Below are positions 29,201-37,610 of a stretch of DNA of 64,000 bases, one piece after another. A program made the position numbers and the translations under genes. Origin of the DNA: Durusdinium trenchii (taxonomy: Eukaryota; Sar; Dinophyceae; Suessiales; Symbiodiniaceae); the NCBI GenBank assembly GCA_963970005.1, contig CAXAMN010004158.1:1-64000 (forward strand). The letters are read 5' to 3'. The notes under the pieces were generated by a model. That model ran no database searches, was not told where the DNA came from, and worked only from the letters and a program-made list of their open reading frames with translations. Every line of letters starts with the position of its first letter. The stretch's first letter is position 1.

Positions 29201-32200
29201 CAAACACTTGTCTTTGGCAAACAATATACTCGATCGCTCATGTATATTTTCTTCTGGCCATCTCTCTACAAGTATAGAGCCACGCCACACGTGATATCAG
29301 GTTGCTCAAACCACGTTGCATTCAGTTTTTGCGCGTTTGTTCAAGATTGTTCATGATATTTTATGAACAAGTAAATTTGGATGCATTTTGGGGGGGTTTG
29401 GGACCACGCTATACAATAGTCTTTCCACGCTATTTAATAGCGTTTCCACGCTACCAAATAGTCTTACCACGCTGGAACCACGCTCAGACCACGCCCACCT
29501 TTGATTCTAACAGTTTTTTTTCCAGCACGGTTGTGGTCATGAAAGCGCCCACCGCTCTTTGTTGGGAAACACGGTGGTGTGGATTACTTGCAACATATAT
29601 TTAGGTGTAATTAGCTGTGACACCTGTTGTTAGAGGCTACAAAAGCACAACAGGCCTTCCAAGGGTCCAAGACTGCCAGGTGAAGTTCTTTCTGCACTAA
29701 TCACATTTATAAATTATGTTCAATTTAGACTTGGCCCCAAGGTCAATCGAATCTAGCTCAAGCTTAGCTAATCCAGGCCCCGATCAAACCTTGGGTGAAA
29801 GCGACCTTCCTCACGTTCCTGTTGTAGGAACTGCTTCAGGCTCCCCAGCAGGGCCACATCCCAATAGCGGTCATCATGCCCTGCACTCACCTAGACCAAG
29901 CAGGGAACTTTTGTGGGGATACCAGTCCTAAAGAACGAAGAAGGCGATTTCTAACCTCTTCTGGATCTGGTCAAGTTTAGAAATTTGTGAAGTATAGTAT
30001 GCACGAGTTCTTCAAAAGAAATTTGCGCAATGCGCAATCTGAGCTGAGACATCCCTTCTAGCGAGCTGGCTGGCCTGGGTCGGCTTTTGTTGGCGGCCGC
30101 CACGGAGCTTCAGCTGCAGGTCAGTCTCGGACCCACCATGCTGTTCCTGAGCAACGGATCGATCAAGTATTCAAATTGAATGGACCGGATCCAAACAACG
30201 AAATCTATATTCAGTCGAAAAACAATCCAGTGCACATGTAAATCTGCAATTTTTTTACCATATGCTTTTGGGTAGGCCGCACTCTTGGTCATGTCCCGGC
30301 CGCCTTTCCTAAATCAAAGCTTGTTGCAACAGTTGTGCGGTACCCTGCTACTGCAGCATTTCGACATTTCAGTCAAACAAATATAAGATCCAGACACTTT
30401 CCAGTTCCCCCGTGAATCCAGGTAATGTTGAACCATTTGAAATTCACGGTGCTTCTTGCTCCTCTTCAGTTTCTGCATCTTCTTCCTCGAGAGCTTTTTG
30501 TAGACCATGTGGATCCATGGCCTAGGACGGAGGTGCAAAGTGGGCTGCAAATTCTGGTGGCGGCGAGCGCTGGTTAAGGGGAGGACGCAGTGCCGAAGAG
30601 GGTGGAGGGCTTGCTGGTGCAACTTCCGTAGGTTCCCATCCAACTCAGCTAATGAACATCAACTACGAAGTCAAGTCTGGTCTAGTTAAATTAATAGACG
30701 TTCGATGCAATGATAACATTCCCATATACCGATGCTGGGCGCCCAACAAGTTTTGTTTCACCCACTGGATCCGAAACAATGAATGTAGTTGTTGCGCCAA
30801 CCTAACAAACATTGGAAACAGTGGCATCAGGGAAGACCGGGGCTGCTCAATGGCCACATGGCAAGCCCGGCTGAGGGCCACCATCGCAAGTAGTCCAAGT
30901 CGGGCAGTGATCCTCAGGCAAAGGTCAAAATAGTGCGAAGAGGTTATATTTCGCTCGATCGTTTTGTTTGGTGTGCTTGGCCGTTTTCAATCATGCCCAT
31001 TAGCAAGTTACCAAAGTGAAGCAAGGCTCGAATTGGCATCTTGTGTTGACTTGTAAAAGGTGCATCCAAGAACATTTGTTTTTGACCTTTTTGTAGACCC
31101 TCGAGATACCCATATCCATGAGCTACACGGAGGACCAGCGTGTAATAGCCCACTCACGCGCAGGCGTAGTGTATAAAATAGGGCTCTGATGAACCCACAC
31201 CTGGGTAGCAAAAAGTTGTTGGAGCTATTTATTTACTATGGAAAGAAGTGAGGTCACTGCGTCGTCAGAATGTCATTGCTCTTGGGGTGCATTTCCTTGT
31301 CAAAGCGGGCCCTCAGCACCGGTTGACGGTTTGACATTACAATAGATTGATCTATGATCAACCCATTGTAAATTTGATCCACCGACCTATATGTGTTCCA
31401 AGCAGAAATCAAAGCTGGAAAACAAGGTACTCGATCCATCCATGCATTAGAGATATTTGAAAAGTAAATTGGTACAACTCACGTGCAGGAGATCTCGAGA
31501 GCTCAGTTCATCACCCTTTCGTCTTCTTGTCACCTGGCAGTGGGAAGGACCGGGAATAAGGACAGTTTGCAAGGTTTATTAGAGACCCACCCCCGAACCC
31601 AAGTTGAGGTCATGACAAAATCCCTTGTGAACTGCTCCTTTTCCACAGAACAAATCCAGGACTGTAAGGACCTAGCCAGTATTCGAGAAAGAGGTTGAAC
31701 AGTCAAACATAATTCATCGATCTCAACGATGATCATTTCACTTGCAGCAAGAAACCCGTTTCTGACTCTCTGGGTGATCTGTGTTCTCAGCAATCCAATC
31801 GCATAGGTGGATCCTGGGACGAGCAAGAATATAATTAACATACTTTGTGCTTAGTGATGCTTCAAGAAACTGTTTTAATTAAGCATTTATAAACATGCAT
31901 ACTGTCACATCTTGCCACAACATAGCAAACCAAGCTTCACTAGCAAAGGGCATCCAACAGCCAGCAAAAAGCAGACTGATGTTGGAGACAACGATAGTGG
32001 ACTATCGACATTGACCCCATCCATTGGCCCTGCTAGAACGGAACCAGATCAGGCCCAAAAAAGACTTGTTGTTCGGGCTTGGGCCAACTTCTGAAAGGTT
32101 GGTTGGACACATGCGTACAACACACGTGCACAGTATAATTTAGATCACATGCATGCAGCAGTGTCGCGATGCAACATGCATGAGTCAAACGAGTGAAACA

Positions 32201-35200
32201 CGAGCAAGCTCCTTAATCACGCGTCCCAGACCTGGCACGACTCTCGATCTAAGCTCTATAGGCCTGCAAAATCATGTGGCAAGCCAGGCCACATCTGCAG
32301 TAGCAAAGTGTCAGGCTACAAACAGTTAGTTGTCGAAACTAGTATCACCTAAGTTGTTTTGAAAGTTCAACGTCTGCACACCTTACTTCTCTCCATCGGT
32401 CTAGCGTAGACCTATGCATGATACAATTCACTGCTGCTTGCCCTTCATGGGCACCCAGGCTGCGACTTGGATGGCCAGATCCCACCTCAGAGCACGAACA
32501 CACGGCTCTAGTATATATTAGCAGGCTCGGCGCTCTTGTATAATATTAGGTTCCTTGCGCTTTGACCACCCCTCCATTCTTCTGCCATGAAATCGAAACG
32601 CCATTAATGGCATTGACCTTCAAAGTAACGGTAACAAATCGTGATCCTAGTTTGTGGTATTTTGTGGTCATGTACCGCTGCTATATATAAGTTCTATCAC
32701 GTGTGCAGGTCTTCAGATCCAAGCACTCAAGTATCTCCGCCTTCCGGTCCTCATCCGTAATGCTTGAGACGTAGAAGCACCCATAGCGATCTGGCCTTGT
32801 CAGCTATTAATTTTTAAAAGCGCACCCCGATAAACACATGCGCGCGCGCACCAATTAATCTCAATTAGGACCCAAACTGAACGCCGATCGACTTCATTGA
32901 TGCTCGACCTTTCTCAGTCCCTGGAGCATCTAATGGAGCTTGCACCGTCCAGCTCCTAGGCGGATGAAAGGATCAATTCTGAGCAAATGTGGGTTGCTGC
33001 AAAAAATAGAGTTCCCCACTTCCGGTTCTCGAAGTCCACTGGCAAGAGAAAATGCATCATGTCACGCTTGTGTTGTTGCAGCTCGATCAAGTTGTCCTGC
33101 CAACAATTCCGAAGAAAAAGTAACTATTAAAAACTGACCATATGATGCAAACGAACTAAACTTAATTAAGACAATATCCTGCAGCATTTTTCGTTTCTTT
33201 GTGCTTTTGGAAATCGGTGGCGTCTTAGCCTTCCTGACCCTTCCGCGCCGCTGGGGTGTCTTGGGGGGTTCTGCAACAAGCGACGCAGCCTTTGGGTCTG
33301 CTGGTTCTGGAGGCTTCTCAGCTGGAGCTTTGGGCTGTTCTGTCTTCTCAATCTTTTGTCTTTTCTCAACCAAGCTGCGCATTGCATCCCCCTGCACCAC
33401 CCCAGCGTCTCCCCCACCATCTTTTGCCTTGGGGCCTCTCCCCCTTCCTCTCCCCCTTCCTTTTCCCCGACCCCTTGCCCTCTTCTGTCCCTTGTCTTTC
33501 TCATCTCCCGAGTCACTGTGTTCATGTTTGAATTTGCGATCCGGGTCTTCTTCATTCTCCGATTCCTCAGGCGTGGTCTTCGCTGCACGCAAGGCTGCCC
33601 GCAAGACCTTTTGCTCCTACCCGAACGTATACTAACTATCAGCGAAACTATTGATCAAGTTAAGACATACACGCACACAGCGCACAGTACATGGAAACTT
33701 AACATGCCTTCAGCAAATCGATGTTGTTGGCGCTCATCTTTCTTTGAAGTTTCTCACACGCGTTTAAAGCTTGTGCTTCCAAAGAATCTTTCGGAGGACG
33801 CGGCAGTGACGTCAGCGGTTCCTCGTCCTGGCGCATCGTTTTACAATAGTTGTCCGAAGAACTTGAATCAAAGAGCACGTGCAGTGTCCTTAAAGGTACC
33901 TTTTACTTTGCCTTTGTCGTCTTCCCCTTCACTCTCGATGCGGATGGGAGATTCCGGTTTCAATGCAGGCTCATCCACAGGAGGCACAGCTGGGGCTGCA
34001 GGCTGTGCTGGAGGTTCAGCAACAGGCGAGGCAGCAGGCTGTGCTGGAGGAACATGAGGCTCGGACGCCATCTGTGCCGCTGCCAAGGCTGCAGGCGGTG
34101 CTGGAGGAACAACAGCCTCCGACTCCACGCGTGGCGCTGCCAAGGTTTCGTGAACTTCTACAGGTTCACAGCATTCATCATCTTCGCTCAAGTGCTCTTC
34201 CTCGGCTCCCTCGTGGGATGCCTCCTCAACAGGTTCCTCATCAGCTTCGTATTCGGGAGGAAGTTGTGAGTCCGATGGTGGATGCTGGGATTCTGATCCC
34301 CCATCAGCAGGATCCTATCCAAGCTAGACTTCTGAAATATCAAATCTGATCGCAAAAAAATCGATCTAGCTCTGAGTCAGAAATATGAACTCATGCATAT
34401 AATGACATTGCAGTGTCCAGCTGCCTTCAGAGCTGCCTTGGGAACCGATGGACCTCGTGTGGCAATCTTCTTGCCAGCCTCTGTCAGCAGCCCCTGCTCC
34501 TATCCACAATGTCTCATTGGTATACAATACATCGGATCGATCTATCTAAACTGCCATGTGGGTCCAATGCAGAGATAATTGAAATACAAATTTAGGAAGC
34601 TAGCACAGAACAGCGCTGCTCACTCCTCTAATTTGATCTTGACCAGTGCCTTCAGCGTCTCCATGCGCGTGTGGGACTTCCTGCAAAACGAAAAATGGAA
34701 CGATACAATGCGCATCATACACACTTACATGCATGCACATGCACAGGCATGCATGATTAAGCAAGCGCGAACAACGTATGCCATTTTTCTCGCCATTTTT
34801 ATAATCAATCGTTGTTGAATCATGACATCGATCAAGTTCTGGCATGCACACCTTGAAGACTGTGTACGATTGAATCGGTTCATCACGTAGCTCGCTAAGG
34901 CTCTGTGAAGCCCGCCCTCGATGAGCGCCCAGGCCTGAAGAGGCAAGATCTATGCGAGTGACAAGGAAGGACGGAGGGGTGCGAACAGCCATTGAACAAT
35001 CAGATATTGAATATTGCAATCTAGTGGCCAAATGCTTCTGTTTGGAGTCGAATGAATTCCACCTCAGGTCTTCAGAGAGCTCTGCCAAAACAGCCTCGCA
35101 GGCCGATCGATATCGCAGGCCGATCGATATAAATTAACGTAATATACACATGTGCATGGGATGAACCCGATCATAGAACGATGGATAACGATGGATCGAT

Positions 35201-36660
35201 CGATCTATGCACGCCTGACTTTCCTTTTGAGTCGGAAGGTCGCCGCAAAACTGTGCCAAATAGGCTGACGTGAACTCATAGTTCACTCGTTTTTCTGCCT
35301 AGACAGCAATGTCATGAACATGACACAAAAAATACTTGTTTCATCAGCATCCCTTTAACATGAGCATGAACGCATATATATATATGCGATAACCATCGAT
35401 CCTCAATCTCAGACACCATCTTTGTATTGATGTCCACGATGCTGAAGACCTGGCCCGGCAGGATATGCAAGGAAATGCCCGGTCGTTTTCAGCATTGATT
35501 CAAGGGCAACTGGGCTTTGATTGAATTAAAACCTCACAACCCCGTACGATGTAATCATGTCACATGTACACTCGTTCGCTTCCCAGTTTTTTTGCGGATT
35601 TCGATCTTGCGTTTCTTGATGTAGCTCTCGTTGACATAGTCCGTGTAGAAGGCCTCCCATGCATGGAGGATCGATGTTGTGAAGTGGTGCTTGTGTTGAT
35701 ATGCGAGTTTGCATGTGCGCTAGCCTTCAACAAATCCATGCGATCTGAGGACATGTGGGCCGATCGCGCGGGCATCGTGAACCCGCGCTTCACCAGATCC
35801 AAAAAAAGCTGATGATCGTCGCAGGGGCACAGTGCAATGCATTTCAACAGAAATTGCCAGTGCACATGTAGTATGTGGATCGATATACAACAGGCTCCAA
35901 AAGAAACCTCACTAGATCGATCACTCATAATTGGTTTCTTTGGGACCCTCAAATATCGATCCACAAGCACGTCTTTTGAGTAAGCAAAATGAAGAATGCA
36001 GCAGGTGCTGCACAAAGGGTGAGGCGTACCAGGTGAAGCTTCGGTCGACTCTCGATCCATTGAGAGCCCACCACAAGAGTACTCCTCATCGTAGTACCAG
36101 CTTTGATCTGAGTGACCTGGGCCACATGCACATTTAGGCATGGTACCCTTATTAAAGAAACACATTTAACACATAAACTCAACTTTTGAAGGTACTGAGG
36201 TGCGCACCAAGAAGTAGAGCTCTGTTCATGGCTCATGGCCAAACTAATGCCCACTCTTGGAGAATGCTAAAAACAACCGAGACACGTCGCAAGTATCGAT
36301 GCATTGATTTGCCAAGCTTGTTAGAGGCCTAGCTTTCTTCTATCCTTTTTACTCCAAATACATAAGATCCAGATCCTGAGCCTTCCGGATGCAAGGGCAA
36401 TGGTTTGTCATGCTCTCCAGGGGAGTCACAAGTGCTAGAAAACGGTTCTTTGCAAAGACTATTTTTTAAATAGTCTTGGACTCTCTGGGTATATATTATA
36501 TACACATAAGTCCATCCGTTTGCATCGATCTGTTTTGGAGACACGCATGTTCCTCGCTTTCACAAGATTTGGTGCTTCCTTGACTCGTTGAGGCGCCCCA
36601 GCCGCTGACTGAGCTCGCTGAAGCTGATGCTGCCGCTCAACCTGAGTGTAGAGATGATAG
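26128..36660 (-). CDS. Composite gene, copy 3
   Basis: Minus-strand composite gene with the most complete module set. N-terminal helical module: 36650-34425. Acidic/proline linker: 33900-34314. Coiled and Lys/Arg-rich exons: 33708-33787 and 33179-33616. The 33.1-32.4 kb exons follow. The methyltransferase-like module spans 31.66-30.26 kb: VLDLFCGKGAVHKGF, HAGPPCSSWIW, AIEQPRSSLMP, SWMGTYGSCTSKP. A Lys-rich module lies at 29191-27832. The HPELPD-containing exon 26781-27575 and the coiled terminal exons follow, ending at a stop at 26128-26130. It may be two genes, split near 29.3-30.2 kb. Unlike copy 2, it keeps the PPC cysteine context. The terminal-module gene follows on the same strand from 25.84 kb. 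Confidence 0.6.
26339..26431 (-). CDS. Copy 3 exon: SAVQDAVKQSLREYKLDMKY
   Basis: 93 bp, CAG-G acceptor, GC donor (CAG then GCTAGA). It reads SSAVQDAVKQSLREYKLDMK, then YKRDLISGVLEKDQ, a clear amphipathic helix. Confidence 0.55.
26541..26621 (-). CDS. Copy 3 exon: AFNDLVAGLADIARRENKTE
   Basis: Follows GCAG with G as the first exon base. The helical sequence with heptad spacing corresponds to copy 2's NHMADAVKKMNEIYSKLGNK. The 3' end is approximate. Confidence 0.5.
26781..27575 (-). CDS. Copy 3 exon: charged module with HPELPDREEM, Lys/Ser-rich tail
   Basis: Enters in phase 1 from the previous exon (SRSLIG then KEKTAKLHLLYEQWNSAHEK). It then reads RGARRWMLKKDIIARYNEEL and WKPHPELPDREEMNLFL, an acidic stretch, and a long Lys/Ser-rich low-complexity tail with KKKKK and SSSS runs. 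The first half has a helix-turn-helix-like pattern shared with copy 2's 16823-17031 exon. The end is set at an AAG before GCTATA (GC donor); the frame stays open to 26728. Opposite-strand Ser/Phe frames are shadows. Confidence 0.65.
27675..27743 (-). CDS. Copy 3 exon: PNSPEEVRHLAEKARTGSRS
   Basis: A 69-bp exon, TTAG-G acceptor and GT donor (TTG then GTATAT). Its outgoing phase fits exactly with the 27575 exon. Too short to appear as an open frame starting with ATG. Confidence 0.6.
27832..28922 (-). CDS. Copy 3 exon: Lys/Pro/Ala-rich domain
   Basis: Starts after a GTGCAG acceptor with G as the first exon base and reads NDADGDALKPTLLEQETMDY. It has a leucine-rich helix (DLEAMEHVKASMQELRELEA), then a long low-complexity K/E/P/A tract (KKTDAAPKTRQRKEKTDDAP), then an acidic patch. 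It ends in a conserved-looking RRMRFYRSLDSARLKA. It is the counterpart of copy 2's big 11556-13166 exon. Confidence 0.7.
29096..29191 (-). CDS. Copy 3 exon: AKREKEKHIERLQGLLEQA
   Basis: Follows TTTCAG with G as the first exon base. It reads SRTALPPPAMPSSAKREKEK, then HIERLQGLLEQ, and ends CAG before GCTGCC (GC donor). It is a basic helix preceding the Lys-rich exon. Confidence 0.55.
29404..29498. repeat. CCACGCT short-repeat cluster
   Basis: Six CCACGCT units occur in 95 bp (29404, 29425, 29446, 29467, 29478, 29489), the first four at exactly 21-bp spacing with ATAGT or AATAG between them. A smaller related cluster is at 22509-22547. Confidence 0.65.
30260..30517 (-). CDS. Copy 3 exons: KKLSRKKMQKLKRSKK and RDMTKSAAYPKAYG
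   Basis: Two segments: about 30384-30517 (PWIHMVYKKLSRKKMQKLKR, then QHYLDSRGNWKVSG) and about 30260-30310 (RKGGRDMTKSAAYPKAYGKK). Together they give the same D-x-G/N...G + D(L/M)-K(T/S)-A-YP pattern as the copy 2 exons at 15.0 kb. Confidence 0.5.
30578..30648 (-). CDS. Copy 3 exon: LSWMGTYGSCTSKPSTLFGT
   Basis: A short exon without its own ATG, read LSWMGTYGSCTSKPSTLFGT. It aligns with RFWMMLLGAQTPKPTLCYSN in copy 2. WM-x-x-YG-x-x-T-x-KP is conserved. Confidence 0.55.
30725..30900 (-). CDS. Copy 3 exon: motif VI-like AIEQPRSSLMPLF
   Basis: The frame reads LSRACHVAIEQPRSSLMPLF, then PMFVRLAQQLHSLFRIQWVK. It is equivalent to FFVLEQPGNSLLYRHRRW in copy 2. The EQP glutamate matches motif VI of C5 methyltransferases. 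Confidence 0.6.
31030..31160 (-). CDS. Copy 3 exon: motif IV-like HAGPPCSSWIW
   Basis: The frame reads SGLLHAGPPCSSWIWVSRGS, then TKRSKTNVLG. GPPC is the canonical start of C5-methyltransferase motif IV, though S-S replaces the usual Q-x-x-S. Copy 2 has GPNCNSWTL at the matching position. Confidence 0.65.
31585..31661 (-). CDS. Copy 3 exon: motif I VLDLFCGKGAVHKGF
   Basis: After a TTACAG acceptor the minus strand encodes (V)LDLFCGKGAVHKGFCHDLN. DLFCG-x-G is a near-canonical SAM-binding motif I of cytosine-C5 methyltransferases. It heads the module whose PPC and EQP exons lie 0.5 and 0.8 kb downstream. The exon is invisible to ATG-based ORF calling. Confidence 0.6.
32572..32813 (-). CDS. Copy 3 exons: CFYVSSITDEDRKAEIL and TVTLKVNAINGVSISWQ
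   Basis: Segment 32711-32813 (LTRPDRYGCFYVSSITDEDR, then KAEILECLDLK) matches FYVYGADKARVQALK of copy 1. Segment about 32572-32645 (FVTVTLKVNAINGVSISWQK, then NGGVVKAQG) is likely another exon. A further candidate at about 32.43-32.49 kb reads RALRWDLAIQVAAWVPMKGK. Confidence 0.5.
33020..33096 (-). CDS. Copy 3 exon: DNLIELQQHKRDMMHFLLP
   Basis: Begins after GGCAG with G as the first exon base (DNLIELQQHKRDMMHFLLPV, then DFENRKW). It is the counterpart of ENANLIRDLNALEAEMPHML in copy 1, in the same place after the Lys-rich exon. The 3' end is approximate. Confidence 0.5.
33179..33616 (-). CDS. Copy 3 exon: Lys/Arg/Gly-rich linker
   Basis: 438 bp, phase 0 to 0. Starts EQKVLRAALRAAKTTPEESE, then EDPDRKFKHEHSD, then an RGKGRGRGRGRG stretch resembling RGG/AT-hook-like basic DNA- or RNA-binding sequence. 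It ends SKSTKKRKMLQ before a GA donor (CAG then GATATT). The first 40 residues align with copy 1's 1772-2122 exon. Confidence 0.65.
33708..33787 (-). CDS. Copy 3 exon: LEAQALNACEKLQRKMSANN
   Basis: An 80-bp exon ending NIDLLK before a GC donor (AAG then GCATGT), phase 1 in and phase 0 out. It matches the copy 1 coiled exon 2230-2297, which ends ADLLK before a GT donor. Confidence 0.6.
33900..34314 (-). CDS. Copy 3 exon: acidic and Ala/Pro-repeat linker
   Basis: 415 bp; starts after GATAG with G as the first exon base (DPADGGSESQHPPSDSQLPP). It has an acidic part (EEPVEEASHEGAEEEHLSED) and a degenerate PPAQPAA-type repeat. It ends at AAAG before GTACC, the same donor and phase as the acidic exon of copy 1. 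Confidence 0.65.
34425..34499 (-). CDS. Copy 3 exon: EQGLLTEAGKKIATRGPS
   Basis: 75-bp phase-0 exon aligned with copy 1's 2853-2933. Acceptor ATAG-G; donor GC (AAG then GCAGCT). An internal AAG-GC could alternatively end it 12 bp earlier. Confidence 0.65.
34626..34680 (-). CDS. Copy 3 exon: 55-bp KSHTRMETLKALVKIKLE
   Basis: The same 55-bp length and phase as copy 1's 3082-3136 exon. Acceptor GCAG-G. Donor GAG before GAGTGA, a GA 5' splice site fixed by the length match. Confidence 0.7.
34852..34934 (-). CDS. Copy 3 exon: 83-bp AWALIEGGLHRALASY
   Basis: The same 83-bp length and phase as copy 1's 3226-3308 exon. It encodes AWALIEGGLHRALASYVMNR and FNRTQSS. Acceptor TTCAG-G; donor GT (AAG then GTGTGC). 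Confidence 0.75.
35029..35094 (-). CDS. Copy 3 exon: AVLAELSEDLRWNSFDSKQK
   Basis: 66 bp, phase 0. Acceptor CGAG-G; donor GC (TTG then GCCACT). It is equivalent to EILFHLSMQKSLNPKF in copy 1. Confidence 0.6.
35215..35298 (-). CDS. Copy 3 exon: AEKRVNYEFTSAYLAQFCGD
   Basis: 84 bp, phase 0. Acceptor CTAG-G; donor GC (CAG then GCGTGC). It aligns with copy 1's VENDTNYHFAAAFLATFADN. Confidence 0.65.
35417..35449 (-). CDS. 33-bp micro-exon VFSIVDINTKM, copy 3
   Basis: Between a GCCAG acceptor and a GTGTCT donor. Its counterpart in copy 1 is the 37-bp VFSFVNITKGM exon. Confidence 0.55.
35575..35653 (-). CDS. Copy 3 exon: AFYTDYVNESYIKKRKIEIR
   Basis: Acceptor GGAG followed by G. It encodes AFYTDYVNESYIKKRKIEIR and ends KKTGK. 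It is homologous to copy 1's AFYEDHSTPDAIKKRKKD exon. The basic IKKRK patch is conserved. Confidence 0.65.
35725..35805 (-). CDS. Copy 3 exon: KRGFTMPARSAHMSSDRMDL
   Basis: The frame reads DLVKRGFTMPARSAHMSSDR, then MDLLK, ending AAG before GCTAGC (GC donor). Copy 1 uses GT at this intron. Confidence 0.5.
36030..36141 (-). CDS. Copy 3 candidate exon: MPKCACGPGHSDQSWYYDEE
   Basis: The frame starts with ATG at 36141 (MPKCACGPGHSDQSWYYDEE, then YSCGGLSMDREST). It ends at CACCTG before a GTACGC donor. It is Cys/His-containing but matches no zinc-finger pattern that I can name. A further candidate exon lies at about 36345-36440 (GEHDKPLPLHPEGSGSGSYV). Confidence 0.45.
36540..36660 (-). CDS. Copy 3 first recognised exon
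   Basis: The frame reads ERQHQLQRAQSAAGAPQRVK, then EAPNLVKARNMRVS. It aligns with TPGGAEKRDEIKQLCLVKAM in copy 1. It is a basic helix; no start codon was assigned. Confidence 0.5.
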
Positions 36661-37499
36661 AATATGATGGGCTTTCCGAGGATGTCAGGAGTCCGGGGAT
36701 CAGATGTAAATTTTCAAGTTGCAATTCGAAACACAAATGAGTTCATAGAATTCGCCTTCTTTCACGATGTGCCAAACTATTTGAGCGTCCCGTCCGGACG
36801 TTGCATGGGTCAACTGTTGCGTGCAGGGAGTCGTGATTGGAGCCATACAGGATCATACAGGTATCTTTCCCCGTGACTGATGATCGACATATATCATGCA
36901 AATCCGAATCGAACAATCATGGGGTATCCTGAAGTAATAATGAGGAAGTTCTACTTATAAAGACACCTATTTGGAACAAACGTCTCCTCGTCTCCTCGTC
37001 CATAGGTCGGGAAGTGCTGTAGGCTAGCTAGGCTGCGTCATGCTGCGTGCCACCATGGTCACCTGCGTGCCACCTAGGCTGTATCTCTGAGACCTGCGTC
37101 AAGAGGCACAATTGAACAGTTTCTCCTGCGAGCTTCGCAAGGCCGTCGCATGGGAAAGACATGTTGATCCTCCTGATCGTGATGCAATATAGGTATTCAT
37201 GAACTCTTTGCATTTACATGTCCTTCGGGGTGACACTTGCTTGGAGTTGCCCGAGTAGTTTTGCAAAACAAGACACCGTCACGGGATCACTGACTGGGGA
37301 TCCCAGACGGACCGTTTGGAGAACTCTCTTCACCCCTGGTGCACACCACTGCACACCGTCACTCATTCGTCTACTAGTTCCCCATGCCTGCCTCGTCTGG
37401 GTTTTCATCCACTCCACGTCATGGCCCATGTTCGCCATGAATCGGTCCAGAGAGTCAGCTCCGTACCGAACCCGGACCGTCGGAACGTTCCGAACCCAG

Positions 37500-37610
37500 G
37501 ACCTGCCGGTTCCGAACCGGACCGGTGCCGAACGGGAAGAGGCGGCTGGAGGGTTCGCGGCAGAGGCGGAGTCTGAGAGCGAAGAAGCGTGCTATGACTT
37601 GGTTTTTGAG
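37500..37610 (+). CDS. Isolated exon: DLPVPNRTGAEREEAAGGFA
   Basis: A 111-bp exon (37 codons, phase 0 to 0) between a CCCAG-G acceptor and a GAG-GTGACA donor. It encodes an acidic Ala/Glu-rich segment (AAEAESESEEACYDLVFE). Gene identity is unknown. It begins the plus-strand, host-like half of the window. Confidence 0.45.

Noticed and set aside
29716-29931. Proline-rich plus-strand frame (PGPDQTLGESDLPHVPVVGT)
   Set aside because: It lies inside the minus-strand copy 3 locus, has no splice support, and has no counterpart in copies 1 or 2.
30430-30520. Separate gene starting MDPHGLQKALEEEDAETEEE on minus
   Set aside because: The overlapping frame PWIHMVYKKLSRKKMQKLKR fits the conserved module order of copy 2 better; both cannot be coding here.
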